DNA of 64,000 nt from JALORV01 sp963791235 (GCA_963791235.1 CAWBRW010000017.1:124001-188000), one strand, 5' to 3'. Positions 42,801-51,725 are shown, counted from the first letter of the stretch. Notes: generated by a model from the sequence alone, not told the origin. Numbers and translations: made by a program.

Positions 42801-42994
42801 CCGGCGCCAATGCACGGCATTCGATCGGCACCGGCATCATCGGCGGCATGCTCGGCGAGACCACGCTGGCGATGCTCTACGTCCCGTTGTTCTTCTATCT
42901 CTTCGCGCGGATGAACGAGAAGCGCGACGAGAAGAACAAGGCGGCCGCTGCTGCAGCAATCTCGCCGGCTGCCGGGACGCGGGGAGCGGAATGA
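39812..42994 (+). CDS. RND multidrug efflux permease, HAE-1 family
   Basis: A 1060-residue AcrB/MexB-like proton-driven inner membrane pump. It starts FSRFFIERPVFAAVVSIIIS, has two sets of six membrane helices around ~340-550 and ~870-1030, and two large periplasmic loops. The first helix group has GLILAIGMVIDDAIVVVENV with the proton-relay Asp pair; the later NAVLRVSAAVEL occupies the usual lysine region with a slightly different sequence (GLGAKNAVLRV). HAE-1 pumps export drugs, dyes, detergents and lipids. It is translationally coupled to the adaptor gene and overlaps the outer membrane factor gene by four bases. Confidence 0.95.
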   Translation: MFSRFFIERPVFAAVVSIIISLAGLVAMRALPIEQYPTIMPVQVTVNTMYAGADSQTVAESVAAPIEAQINGVDNMLYMTSSSASTGQLTLTVFFSLDTDPDIAQVQVQNRVNLALPQLPEAVTQNGVQVQKKSSSIMMLIAVKGPAERYSADYIANYANVYVLDTLKRVPGAGQAQILGVPDQAMRIWMNPDRMASLGVTTSDIQQAVQAQNALFSAGQIGQQPTQHPVELSFPVVMQRPFTDPAQYDNIILRASGAGSAIVRLKDVARAEVGLKSYVVESKLNGVPATYIAVYQQSGANALEVSNGVRAALEQAKGTFPPGIEAVIALDTTDFVRLSIKEVIKTLFEAIVLVVLVVYLFLQSFRATFICIIAVFVALVGAFSGMYALGFSLNLLTLFGLILAIGMVIDDAIVVVENVDRNMHEHGLSPRDAAIRSMEEVSGPVVAVVLVLCAVFIPAAFLPGTTGQLYKQFAITIAVSVTISGFVALTLTPAMCAVMLRKEEPKTRGFFGWFNRQFQKLTDAYGRLVMLTIRRAGIALALLLLFIGAIVALFRTTPTSFVPLEDQGYVLAAIIMPDAASLDRTVKVGDEVDKLFGDTPGVLNRSVINGYSIIDQGFKTNSSTLFVTLKDFEERYKSIANAKLENPRTILIDVYKKSFGINEALVLPIAPPAIPGIGTTGGFEFWIQSTGGGDPAQLDALTQEFLKAAKARPELTGLNTTFRASTRQLKVDVDRDKAMLLGVQVQDVYNAIQAQFGSLIVSQFNQFNRSWFVILQSDARYRLTPEDISKLYTRNQHSQMVPLTALVKTTYVTGPDLMPHFNGLPAAKIIGSQAPGFSSGQAIAAMEEVGQKVLPAGYQFAWSGLSYDEKRAGGTSTVAFMFGLIFVFLVLAAQYESWTLPGAVMTAVPFGVLGALVFNWMRGLDNDVYFQIGLLVLIGLGAKNAVLRVSAAVELRQEGKSIIDATMLAGERRLRPIIMTSLAFAFGVLPLALALGAGANARHSIGTGIIGGMLGETTLAMLYVPLFFYLFARMNEKRDEKNKAAAAAAISPAAGTRGAE

Positions 42995-44451
42995 GGCGCA
43001 CCGTCATCCTGGCGGTTGGCGTGCTCGCGGGCTGCGCGATGGGCCCGGACTACCGGCGGCCGGAAGTCGCGGTGCCGGAAACCTACCAGTACCTGCCGAA
43101 GGAGACCGCCGATACGGTGAACACCGCCTGGTGGCAGCAATTCGGCGACCCGGTGCTCGACCAGCTGATTGTCGAGGCGCTGGGCAACAACAGGAACGTG
43201 ATGCAGGCGGCCGCGAACGTGCAGCAGGCGGCGGCCCTGCTCACGGAAACACAGTCGCAGTTCTACCCGCAGGCGGGCTACGACGTGGGCGGCACGCGCC
43301 AGCAGTTCTCGACCGATTACCTGCCCAACCGGCCGAGCACCTCCCGGACGCAGACGACGTACAACGTCATCGCCAGTGCGAGCTGGGAAGTCGACCTCTG
43401 GGGTCGCATCCGGCGCCAGACCGAATCGGCGCAGGCGAACCTGCTCGCGACCGATGAAGCGCGACGCGGTGTCATCCTCTCGCTGGTCGCGCAGGTGGCG
43501 AACAACTACCTGACATTGCGCGCGCTCGACGAGCAGCTCGAGGTCGCGAAGAAGACGCTCGCCACCTACGCGGAATCGCTGAAGATCTTCGAGCTGCAGT
43601 TCAAGTACGGCGTCGTGTCGCAGATGAATGTGGCGCAGGCGCGCTCGCAGTACCAGACCGCCGCCGCGGAGATCCCGACGATCGAACAGCAGATTGTCAA
43701 CACGGAGAACGCGCTCGCCATTCTGCTCGGGCGCAACCCGGGGCACATCGAGCGCGGCAAGTCGGTCGCGGACATGACCGTGCCGCAGACGCCGGCCCAG
43801 TTGCCGTCGCAACTGCTCGAGCGCCGACCGGACATCGCGCAGGCGGAACAGCAGCTCGTGGCAGCGAACGCGCAGATCGGCGCGGCCAAGGCGCTCTACT
43901 TCCCGACGATCTCTCTGACCGGTGCACTGGGCAGCGTCAGCGGCGACCTGTCGAATCTCTTCACCGGACCGACGCGTGTCTGGAGCTACGGCGGCAGCCT
44001 GCTGGGCCCGATCTTCACCGGCGGTGCAGTGACCGGGCAGGTCAGGCAGGCCGAGGGCGCGCAGCAGGCCGCGCTCTTCAACTACGAGAAGACAGTGCAG
44101 GGCGCGTTTGCAGATGTCGAGAATGCGTTGATTGCACAGCAGAAGTCACGCGAAAGGCTGCAGGCGCAGCAGGGCCTGGTCGATGCGCTCAGCGATTACG
44201 CGCGGCTGGCGCGGCTGCAGTACAACGGCGGCTACGTGCCGTACTCGACGGTCTTGCAGGCAGAGCAACAGCTGTTTCCGGCGCAACTGACGCTGGCGCA
44301 GGACCGGGCACAGGTGTTCGGTGCAGTGGTAAGCGTCTACCAGTCGCTCGGTGGCGGCTGGGTGACCCTGGCCGACGGCATGACGACACCCAGCGCCACC
44401 GCGCGGCCGGTGACGGCCGCAACTTCGGCACAGCAGCTTCCCAGTCAGTGA
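42991..44451 (+). CDS. Outer membrane efflux lipoprotein, NodT/OprM family
   Basis: A 486-residue TolC-like channel with lipobox GVLAGCAMGPDYRRP (Cys15). The two internal repeats typical of TolC family proteins are seen, each with a long helical stretch: NVMQAAANVQQAAALLTETQ in the first and DIAQAEQQLVAANAQIGAAK in the second, plus AWWQQFGDPVLDQL early on. It completes the tripartite pump with the adaptor and permease. The ATG at 42991 overlaps the pump stop (ATGA). Confidence 0.94.
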   Translation: MRRTVILAVGVLAGCAMGPDYRRPEVAVPETYQYLPKETADTVNTAWWQQFGDPVLDQLIVEALGNNRNVMQAAANVQQAAALLTETQSQFYPQAGYDVGGTRQQFSTDYLPNRPSTSRTQTTYNVIASASWEVDLWGRIRRQTESAQANLLATDEARRGVILSLVAQVANNYLTLRALDEQLEVAKKTLATYAESLKIFELQFKYGVVSQMNVAQARSQYQTAAAEIPTIEQQIVNTENALAILLGRNPGHIERGKSVADMTVPQTPAQLPSQLLERRPDIAQAEQQLVAANAQIGAAKALYFPTISLTGALGSVSGDLSNLFTGPTRVWSYGGSLLGPIFTGGAVTGQVRQAEGAQQAALFNYEKTVQGAFADVENALIAQQKSRERLQAQQGLVDALSDYARLARLQYNGGYVPYSTVLQAEQQLFPAQLTLAQDRAQVFGAVVSVYQSLGGGWVTLADGMTTPSATARPVTAATSAQQLPSQ

Positions 44452-44459
44452 GGTGTTCC

Positions 44460-47090
44460 ATGAGTAGAGCAACGAAGCTTGGGCTCGCCGGCGTGCTGCG
44501 CGCGCTGTCGGGAGGGTCCGTGGTCATCGCTCTGGTGCATCCCGCGCTGGCTCAGCAGCCTTCGTCGGAACAGGCCAGCGCGATCCGGCAGGCATGCCGC
44601 AGCGACTACGCCGCGGTCTGCTCCGGTGTGCCGACGGGCGGAGCGGCGGCGCTGAATTGCCTGAAGGGCCAGGCGGCCAACGTGTCGGCCGCGTGCCGCG
44701 CGGCATTGCAGCCGCTGATGACCGCGCCGGCCGGTGCGCCCGCGACCGGCGCGGCGGCTGCAGCCACGCCGCCGACAAGTGCAGCACCCGCCGCGGTGTC
44801 GATGTCGACGTGGCCGCACACGGTTTTCGTGGAGGGCGGCTCGGCCGTCATCTACCAGCCGCAGGTGATCTCCTGGCCTGAGCGTCGGACGCTCAACACA
44901 CGCGTTGCCATGGCGGTAACGCCGGATGGCGCGAAGTCGCCGATCCTCGGCACGATGGATGTCGCTTTTGCGTCCGTCACCGAGTTTGCGACGCGCTCGG
45001 TCCTGCTCACCAATGCGCAGTTGCAGGCCACCCGCTTTCCGGCGGCGGATACCGAGCAGGCCGCGCGGTTCGAGGCGAAGATCCGCACGGCGCTGGCCGC
45101 GCTGCCGCCGAAGCATGTGCCTCTCGATACGCTGCTGCTGAGTCTGCGAGACCGCGGTGTCGAGGCGACGAACGTGACGCTGAACCATGAGCCACCGCGC
45201 ATCTACTACAGCAGCCGGCCGGCGAGCCTGGTCGTGTTCGATGGTGCCCCGGTCCTCGCACCGGTGTCCGGTACGACGCTGTCGGTCGCCGTCAACACGA
45301 ACTGGAGCGTGTTCTCCGATTCCGCAAGCAAGGCCTGGTATCTGCTCAATAGCGGCGCGTGGCTGACTGCGCCGGATGCCAATGGACCCTGGACCGTGGC
45401 GGGCCGCCTGCCGCCGGCGTTTTCAAGCCTGCCCGCGGACTTTGCCGAGGTGAGGAAGCAGATTCCCGGCCGCGCGCTGGCCGCACGCGACGCGCCGACG
45501 GTTTTCGTGTCCACCGCGCCGGCGGAGATCATCGTCACGGATGGACCGCCCCGCTTCACTGCGATACCGGGCACCACGCTCGAGTATGTGGCCAACTCAC
45601 CGGTCGCCGTGTTTCGCGATCGCACGACGCAGACGCTGTACTACCTGGTGTCCGGGCGCTGGTTTTCCGCGGCCGGGTTCGACGGGCCGTGGCAGTTCGC
45701 AACCAACGCCTTGCCGCCGGATTTCGCGCGCATTCCGCCCGACAGTCCACGCGCATCGGTCCTCGCGTCCGTACCGGGCACCGTGCAGGCGCAGGAAGCG
45801 CTGATCCATGCGCAGATCCCGCAGCAGGCGACGCTGAAACGCGACAGCGCGACCGTAAACGTCATCTACGCAGGCGAGCCGAAGTTCGAGCCGATTCCCG
45901 GAACCACGCTTGCGTATGCCGCCAACACCTCGTTCGATGTCGTGCGCGCCGGTGAGTCGTACTACGCGTGTTACCAGGGTGCATGGTTCGTGGCTCCGAC
46001 GCCGATGGGCGCGTGGACCTTGGCGCCGCTGGTGCCGGAAGTGATCTACGCGATTCCGCCGTCGAGCCCGCTGTACCGCTGCACCTACGTGAAGGTTTAC
46101 GCGGTGACCCCGACGACAGTGACCTACGGCTACACGTCCGGTTACACGATGGGCTTCATCAGTGCCGGCGTGGTCGTCTATGGCACCGGCTACTACTACC
46201 CGCCATACCTCTATCCGGCGCCGATTCCGATCTATTACCCGTATCCGTACTCGTACGCCGGTGCCACCTACTACAACCCGGCAACCGGTGCGTGGGCGCG
46301 GGGTGGCGCAGTCTACGGACCGTATTACGGTGCCCGCGGCGGCACGGCCTACAACCCGACGACCGGCGCCTGGGCGCAAGGTGGCGCTATCTACGGTCCG
46401 TACGGCGGCGCCGGTGCGTTCTCGGCGTACAACCCGACCACCGGCAGCTATGCCCATGGCAGCGCGGTCTGGGGCCAGGGCGGAGCGAGCGGCAACGCCG
46501 ACTGGTACAACGCGCGCACCGGTGTGACCGGGTCGACAGCGCAGAACAGCAACGCCTATGGCCGCTGGGGATCGACGACGCTGTCCGGTGCCAACCAGAC
46601 AGTCAACATGCAGAGCCAGAGCAACGCGCGCGGCTCGGCCGGTTCATTCAGTTCCACCTCCGGCGCGGAGGGCGCAGGCGTGCGGGGCGCCGGAGGCAAC
46701 AGCGCCGGTGCCGTGAAGACGGCCGGCGGCGACGTCTACGCCGGTGCGGATGGCAACGTCTACAAGAGGACCGACAGTGGCTGGGAAAAGTACGGCGGCA
46801 GCGGCAGCTGGGCACCGGTGCAGACCCCGTCGCGCGACTCGGCGTCGGGCACTGCACCGAGCATGGACAACCGCACCAATCCCCAGACGCGGCCTGGCGC
46901 GGCCAGCGGCATGGGCGCGACTTCCGGCTCCGGACTCGGCGAGCGTTTCACAGGCGAGGGCGGACAGTCCTCGGGCTACCGGCAACTCGATCAGGATCGT
47001 GCCGCACGGATGGGCGGGGCCGAGCGCCAGCGTCAGTTCGGCGCCACGGAGGGCGGTCGGTTCGGTGGCGGGTTCGGCCGTCGTCGTTAG
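44460..47090 (+). CDS. Large exported repeat protein in the efflux operon, unknown function
   Basis: An 876-residue secreted protein. After the signal peptide (SVVIALVHPALAQQ) comes a Cys-rich segment (~30-85: RQACRSDYAAVCSGV, NCLKGQAAN, SAACRAAL). Residues ~230-520 have three related beta units built around VFSDSASKAWYLLNSGAWL, VFRDRTTQTLYYLVSGRWF and VVRAGESYYACYQGAWF. A Tyr/Pro-rich patch (~560-600) is followed by three near-repeats of the form YNPxTGxWxxGGAxYG, and a Gly/Ser/Arg-rich tail. The start follows GAGGTGTTCC and it lies nine bases after the outer membrane factor, so it belongs to the operon. It may be surface-exposed or bind polymers; no function can be assigned. Confidence 0.75.
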   Translation: MSRATKLGLAGVLRALSGGSVVIALVHPALAQQPSSEQASAIRQACRSDYAAVCSGVPTGGAAALNCLKGQAANVSAACRAALQPLMTAPAGAPATGAAAAATPPTSAAPAAVSMSTWPHTVFVEGGSAVIYQPQVISWPERRTLNTRVAMAVTPDGAKSPILGTMDVAFASVTEFATRSVLLTNAQLQATRFPAADTEQAARFEAKIRTALAALPPKHVPLDTLLLSLRDRGVEATNVTLNHEPPRIYYSSRPASLVVFDGAPVLAPVSGTTLSVAVNTNWSVFSDSASKAWYLLNSGAWLTAPDANGPWTVAGRLPPAFSSLPADFAEVRKQIPGRALAARDAPTVFVSTAPAEIIVTDGPPRFTAIPGTTLEYVANSPVAVFRDRTTQTLYYLVSGRWFSAAGFDGPWQFATNALPPDFARIPPDSPRASVLASVPGTVQAQEALIHAQIPQQATLKRDSATVNVIYAGEPKFEPIPGTTLAYAANTSFDVVRAGESYYACYQGAWFVAPTPMGAWTLAPLVPEVIYAIPPSSPLYRCTYVKVYAVTPTTVTYGYTSGYTMGFISAGVVVYGTGYYYPPYLYPAPIPIYYPYPYSYAGATYYNPATGAWARGGAVYGPYYGARGGTAYNPTTGAWAQGGAIYGPYGGAGAFSAYNPTTGSYAHGSAVWGQGGASGNADWYNARTGVTGSTAQNSNAYGRWGSTTLSGANQTVNMQSQSNARGSAGSFSSTSGAEGAGVRGAGGNSAGAVKTAGGDVYAGADGNVYKRTDSGWEKYGGSGSWAPVQTPSRDSASGTAPSMDNRTNPQTRPGAASGMGATSGSGLGERFTGEGGQSSGYRQLDQDRAARMGGAERQRQFGATEGGRFGGGFGRRR
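46255..46480 (+). repeat. Internal tandem repeats coding YNP-TG units
   Basis: Three imperfect ~22-codon units (YYNPATGAWARGGAVYG, AYNPTTGAWAQGGAIYG, AYNPTTGSYAHGSAVWG) lie in frame inside the repeat protein gene. They look like a structural coat or adhesive repeat and would be prone to slippage. Confidence 0.7.
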
Positions 47091-47099
47091 CCGCCCGTC

Positions 47100-47798
47100 G
47101 TGAAGGTCATCGGTCTGATCGGTGGCATGAGCTGGGAGTCGACGGTTCCCTATTACCGCATCGTCAACGAGACCGTGAAGCAACGACTCGGCGGGCTGCA
47201 CTCTGCCCGGGTCGTCCTGTACAGCGTCGACTTTGACGAGATCGAGCGCCTGCAGCATTTGGGCGAGTGGGCAGCGGCGGGAGAACGGCTGGCGGACGTG
47301 GCGCGTGCCGTCGAACGGGCCGGTGCCGAGTGCGTCGTGCTGTGCACGAATACGATGCACAAGGTGGCACCGCGTATCGAAGCCGCGGTTCGCATTCCGC
47401 TGTTGCATATCGCGGATGCGACGGCTGCCGAGATCAAGTCCGCAAAGGTGTCGACAGTGGGACTGCTCGGCACCCGGTTCACGATGGAACAGGACTTCTA
47501 CAAGGACCGGCTGCAGAGGGATCACGGGCTGCGCGTTGTGATCCCCAATACGCACGACCGCGAGATCATCCACCGCGTGATCTACGAGGAACTGTGCCTC
47601 GGCAAGGTCGTTGACGCGTCACGCGGCGAGTATCGCCGCGTGATGGACGATCTGGTCCGGCAGGGCGCGCAAGCGATCATTCTGGGCTGCACGGAGATCA
47701 CTTTGCTCGTACAGCCCTCCGATTCAACCGTTCCGCTCTTCGACACGACCAGCATTCACGCGCGCAAGGCGGCCGAGTGGGCACTCGGGATTTCGTGA
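47100..47798 (+). CDS. Aspartate/glutamate racemase family protein
   Basis: A 232-residue cofactor-independent racemase. It has the two-domain Asp/Glu racemase pattern with catalytic cysteines in CVVLCTNTMHKVAP (first) and AIILGCTEITLLVQ (second), an N-terminal VIGLIGGMSWESTVPYYR that is typical of the YgeA/aspartate racemase branch, and the THDREIIHRVIYEEL segment. It would supply D-amino acids or act on related substrates. The start is GTG at 47100, nine bases after the previous stop, so read-through from the efflux operon is likely. Confidence 0.92.
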   Translation: MKVIGLIGGMSWESTVPYYRIVNETVKQRLGGLHSARVVLYSVDFDEIERLQHLGEWAAAGERLADVARAVERAGAECVVLCTNTMHKVAPRIEAAVRIPLLHIADATAAEIKSAKVSTVGLLGTRFTMEQDFYKDRLQRDHGLRVVIPNTHDREIIHRVIYEELCLGKVVDASRGEYRRVMDDLVRQGAQAIILGCTEITLLVQPSDSTVPLFDTTSIHARKAAEWALGIS

Positions 47799-47833
47799 CC
47801 GGCTACAGCCCGTGCCAATCTAGGGCCCGGTCC

Positions 47834-50572
47834 CTAATTCGCGACCGCTACGGGTTCTCTCGACGTCGATTGCCGCGGGCCCGTCAGGGACTTCAGGAGC
47901 TGGGGCAGGTTGCTTTCCTCGCGTGCCCGTAACGCGGCTTTCTCGCGTATCGATTCCGCGATCTGTCCGGCAGGCGCCATCGCGTCGTCGCCCAGCAAAC
48001 GCCGCTGCACGGCGAGGAGATCCTCGGCCTGGCGTTCCTGGTTGAAGCCGCTGTAGGCCATCGGCAGCATCCAGGGTCGACCGCGACGAGAAGACTTGGC
48101 GATTACCGCGTCGAAATTTTGCAGGATGAAGTCCCGGCCAATGTCCGGGTGGCCGCTCGACGCGCCGACCGTACGCACATACCAGCTCGCAGACCCAGGC
48201 GGCCACTCGTCGGTCAAAGCCAGTCCAAGGATCCGATGAACCAGCGCCGGATCGCGCACCAGGATCATCGCGCCCCCGTAGAGATAGTTGTCCTCCTGAT
48301 TGCTCGCTTCGCGCAGCAGGCGCCGCACTGTCTCGAAGGTGGCGGCATCGGCGTTGCGTGCCACGGTACGGATGACGGCCGGGCGGATCGAAGGCTCGAT
48401 CGGCGCGGAGGGAGCTGCAGTGAACGCGTCGAACATCGCGCGGCAACGGGTCGCGGTCTCCGCGTCATCGAACTGGCCCAAAGTGTCGATCAGCGCATTG
48501 CGCAGGCGCACCGTGCCCGCATCGTCCTCGGCGTGGACCTGCCAACCCAGGCGGTCGAGCACCGGTCGCAGCAGCGCTCGCCCGTACGAACGGACCGCCG
48601 CCTGCGCAGGACTGCCGGCGAAGGCTTCGTCCAGGTAGAGCAGATTCTCGATGACCTGCTGCCAGAGCGCACCCTCGCGCTCTTCGCGCATCACGTCCAG
48701 CAGCCGGAAGTACTCGGCGAATTCGATCCGGCCGGAGCGGGCCAGCGCCATCGTGTCGGCTATGAGGCCGATGCGCTCGGCGGCGGGCAGGCGCGAATAG
48801 GCTGCGCGCAGCCGTGCCGAATTGCCGGCGTCGTACTGCACCCGGTAGTAACCGGTGTCGCCGCCGTTGGCAACCACCGGCACGCAGCCGGGGAAATCCA
48901 CCTGTTGCGGCTCACGCCCCAGCACGAGGCGCCTGGCGTCGGCTCCCGCATGGATCACCACCGGCACCTGCCACATCGCCGCAAGGTCCTTCGCGCCGCG
49001 GGACGAGAAACGCTCCTGCGACAACGTGATCCTCGTGCGTCCGTCGCTGCACGCGGTCGTGACGATCAGCAGCGGGAAACCACGCTGGCGGATCCAGTCG
49101 CTGACGAGCGGGGTGATGTCCCGCCCGGCCGCCTGCGACAAGTGAAACCACAGGTCATCGGCGGTCGCGTTGGAGTAGCGATGGGCGACCATGTATTGCC
49201 GGAGCCCGTCACGGAAGACGGACTCGCCGAGTTGTGCCTCGAACATCCCCAGTACGGCGCCACCCTTCGCGTAGGTGATGTCGTCGAAGACCTCGAAGAT
49301 GCCGGTCTCATGGGGCGGAGGATCCGCCACCGCACGAGTCCCGCTCTGGGCATCCAGGCTGAGTGCGTCCTCCCGGAACAGCCGGCTTCGCACCCGCACG
49401 CCCCACGCCGGATTGAAGTGATCCTGCGCCTTCGCGGCCATCCATGTGGCAAACGCCTCGTTGAGCCAGATGTCATCCCACCATGCGGCGGTGACCAGGT
49501 TTCCGAACCACTGGTGGGCGATCTCATGCGCGACGATGTTGAATATCGTCAGTTGCAGCCGCGGCGCCGATCGCTTTGGGTCATACAGCAGCAGGGTCTC
49601 GTTGTACGAGATCGCGCCCCAGTCCTCCATCGCACCACCGCGTACGCCCGGTATCGCGAGCTGATCGAGCTTGGGCAGCATGTAGGCGACACCAAAGTAG
49701 TCGCGGAAGTAGCCCAGCAGCAGCTTCGTCACGTCCATCGCATAGCGGGCTTCGTGACTGCGACCGCGTGCGGTCAGTATCCGCAGCGGGATGCCGTCGA
49801 AGCTGTCCGTCAAGGCTTCGAAGTCGCCGACAGCCAATGCCACCAGATAGGTCGGCATCGACGGTGTTCTGGCAAACGCCGTTCTGCGGCGGCCGTCAGC
49901 CAGCGCGGTTTGCCCCGCGACGGGCATGTTGGATACCGCCTCGAACGAGGCCGGGGCCGTGATGGCAATGTCGAAAGTTGCGCGGAAGGCCGGCTCATCG
50001 AACGAAGGAAAGACGGCTCGCGCGTGGGTCGGTTCCAGCTGCGTCGCAAGCATGCGCTGCGCTGTCTCGGCGCCCGCGCTCGTGCGGTATTCGACGACAA
50101 AGAGCCCCTGGCCGCGCTTTTCGACCTTGCCTTGATAAGTCATGCTCAGGCGCCAGCGTCCGGCAGCCAGCGGTTCGCTGCCTTTCCAGCGCAGTCGCCA
50201 GAGATTCTTGGCCGCATCCGGCGTCACCGACAGTTCTCGCACTGTCCCTGACTCGCTCCTGAGCAGCGCGCTGGTGGCCTGAAGCTCGGTGGCCTGCAGC
50301 ACGATCTCCGACGCGGGCCGTCGAACCGTGAGGTCGATCTCGGCGTGGCCGTTGAAGGTGTCGCGCGCCGGGTCGAGTTCGAACTCCAGCGTGTAGTGCG
50401 CCGGAACGATGTCCTTCGGCAGTCTGCCGGGCGTCGCATTGAAATCGAACCGGCTCGCCGCCGTCGGGCCGCCATAGGCGAACAACAGCAGGGCGGAGGT
50501 GACGGATGCGAAGGGCCTGAGGCAAGCCAGCACTCGCACAGACCGCGTAACGGAACCGAGGTGACGTTTCAC
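47834..50572 (-). CDS. M1 family zinc aminopeptidase, exported
   Basis: A ~912-residue metallo-aminopeptidase. The zinc site is HEIAHQWFGNLVTAAWW followed by the downstream ligand in LNEAFATWMA. The substrate-binding motif reads GGAMEDWGAISYNE, with Asp where most family members have Asn (GxMEN). The N-terminal beta-domain begins RLPKDIVPAHYTLEFELDP; the C-terminal ERAP1-like helical domain fills the last ~370 residues. The N-terminus holds a hydrophobic signal (ASVTSALLLFAYGGPTAAS). I prefer GTG 50572 (preceded by GGAGG at about 11 bases) over the ATG at 50626. It would release N-terminal residues from peptides in the periplasm. Confidence 0.92.
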   Translation of the reverse strand: MKRHLGSVTRSVRVLACLRPFASVTSALLLFAYGGPTAASRFDFNATPGRLPKDIVPAHYTLEFELDPARDTFNGHAEIDLTVRRPASEIVLQATELQATSALLRSESGTVRELSVTPDAAKNLWRLRWKGSEPLAAGRWRLSMTYQGKVEKRGQGLFVVEYRTSAGAETAQRMLATQLEPTHARAVFPSFDEPAFRATFDIAITAPASFEAVSNMPVAGQTALADGRRRTAFARTPSMPTYLVALAVGDFEALTDSFDGIPLRILTARGRSHEARYAMDVTKLLLGYFRDYFGVAYMLPKLDQLAIPGVRGGAMEDWGAISYNETLLLYDPKRSAPRLQLTIFNIVAHEIAHQWFGNLVTAAWWDDIWLNEAFATWMAAKAQDHFNPAWGVRVRSRLFREDALSLDAQSGTRAVADPPPHETGIFEVFDDITYAKGGAVLGMFEAQLGESVFRDGLRQYMVAHRYSNATADDLWFHLSQAAGRDITPLVSDWIRQRGFPLLIVTTACSDGRTRITLSQERFSSRGAKDLAAMWQVPVVIHAGADARRLVLGREPQQVDFPGCVPVVANGGDTGYYRVQYDAGNSARLRAAYSRLPAAERIGLIADTMALARSGRIEFAEYFRLLDVMREEREGALWQQVIENLLYLDEAFAGSPAQAAVRSYGRALLRPVLDRLGWQVHAEDDAGTVRLRNALIDTLGQFDDAETATRCRAMFDAFTAAPSAPIEPSIRPAVIRTVARNADAATFETVRRLLREASNQEDNYLYGGAMILVRDPALVHRILGLALTDEWPPGSASWYVRTVGASSGHPDIGRDFILQNFDAVIAKSSRRGRPWMLPMAYSGFNQERQAEDLLAVQRRLLGDDAMAPAGQIAESIREKAALRAREESNLPQLLKSLTGPRQSTSREPVAVAN

Positions 50573-50826
50573 TATGTCGTGTTCCTCCAGAGAGCTTGCC
50601 GTTCGCTGCACCCTTGAATGGCGCATTCCTGCGATGCGACCTCATCGCCGCAGCGAGTTTGTAATCCAACAGCGCCGCAAATGCACGAACTGTGCAGACG
50701 TTCTTTGAGCCTGGCGCGGACACCCAGCGGCCATTGCATTCCAATTGCTGACGACCGCCGAGTCGGTGAGAATCGGCAATCCGCACTCCGCCGCAGTGCA
50801 ACGCCAGGCCCTGAACGAGGTCACAG
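50573..50826. promoter_or_regulatory. Divergent intergenic region
   Basis: A 254-base gap between the minus-strand aminopeptidase and plus-strand genes. It must contain promoters for both directions, but I see no convincing -35/-10 pair or palindrome. Confidence 0.4.
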
Positions 50827-50967
50827 ATGAAAACCGCAATGTCAACCGCCGCTGGAGTGGAGGTGCAAGGCCTCTACGACCCGGTCATTGGAACGGCGAG
50901 CTATGTCGTTTGGGACTCCGCGACGCGCGCTGCCGCTGCGCGAGTGCTGCGACGGAACGACCGAAGC
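50827..50967 (+). pseudogene. N-terminal remnant of an MBL-fold hydrolase (Blh/ETHE1-like persulfide dioxygenase)
   Basis: The 46-codon frame reads VEVQGLYDPVIGTASYVVWD and SATRAAAA, closely matching the first ~35 residues of MBL-fold persulfide dioxygenase/Blh proteins (FDPxTGTxSYVVxDPxT). It then loses similarity just before the expected VIDPVLDYD strand, reading ARVLRRNDRS and a stop. No metal-binding HxHxDH sequence follows. So it appears to be the 5' stub of a deleted gene, fused to the region in front of pxpB. The relation is from pattern memory and is moderate. Confidence 0.55.
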
Positions 50968-50983
50968 TGACTGCAGCCGCCGA

Positions 50984-51725
50984 ATGACGACGCGCCGGAA
51001 GATTGCAGCCAGGAACGCCAGGAGCTTCGCGCCGCGCGTCGTGCCGGCGGGCGACGCGGCGCAAATGCTGGAACTCGCCGAGGACTTCGATGCCGACGCG
51101 AACCTGGCGGCGCAGCGCATCGCCGATGAGGTACGCGCCGCAAGGGTTGAAGGAATCACCGACGTCGTCGCCGCGATCGTGACGGTGACAGTGCACTTCG
51201 AAGCGGCGGATGCGGTTCAGGCCGCCGCGCGGCGCGAGACGATAAGCCAGTTGCTGCTGACGAGCGCTGGAGCGCGTGGGGCAGGGCAGCGATGAGAGCG
51301 CAAGGGAGCCCGTTCACATCCCGGTCTGCTACGAAAGCGCGTTTGCGCCGGATCTTGCCGAGGTCGCGGCGGCGACCGGGCTGACACCGGAGGAAGTGGT
51401 GCAGCGCCACGTTGCCTCTCCTCACCGCGTTCTGATGATCGGGTTCACGCCCGGCTTCCCGTACATCGGTGGGCTCGATGAACGGCTCGCGGTGCCGCGG
51501 CGTGCGACGCCGCGCGCGCGACTCGAGGCTGGATCGGTGGCCATCGCCAACGGTCAGACGTCGATCTACCCTTTCGCCACGCCCGGCGGCTGGAACCTCA
51601 TCGGCCGGACGCCGATGGCGCTGTTCGACCCCGGCCGCGATCCTCCCACGTTGCTGCAGGCGGGCGACCGCATCGTCTTCGAGCCGATTTCTGCAAGCGA
51701 CTTCGAGCGACTGGCGAAGCGATGA
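50984..51725 (+). CDS. pxpB: 5-oxoprolinase subunit PxpB (KipI family), frameshifted
   Basis: PxpB is one of three subunits of the ATP-dependent 5-oxoprolinase that opens pyroglutamate to glutamate. The N-terminal part, VVPAGDAAQMLELAEDFDAD, lies in one frame up to about 51280; the rest, from VHIPVCYESAFAPDL to the end, lies in the next frame. An extra G in the GGGG at 51279-51282 explains the shift and gives ~246 residues. Landmarks in the C-terminal part are VLMIGFTPGFPYIGGLDERL, RARLEAGSVAIANGQT and YPFATPGGWNLIGRTP. The start at 50984 lacks a clear ribosome binding site. It overlaps pxpC by four bases. Confidence 0.85.

Noticed and set aside
48119..50251. A 710-codon plus-strand frame opposite the aminopeptidase
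   Set aside because: High GC leaves the antisense frame open. The product has no domain and the opposite strand carries complete M1 motifs.
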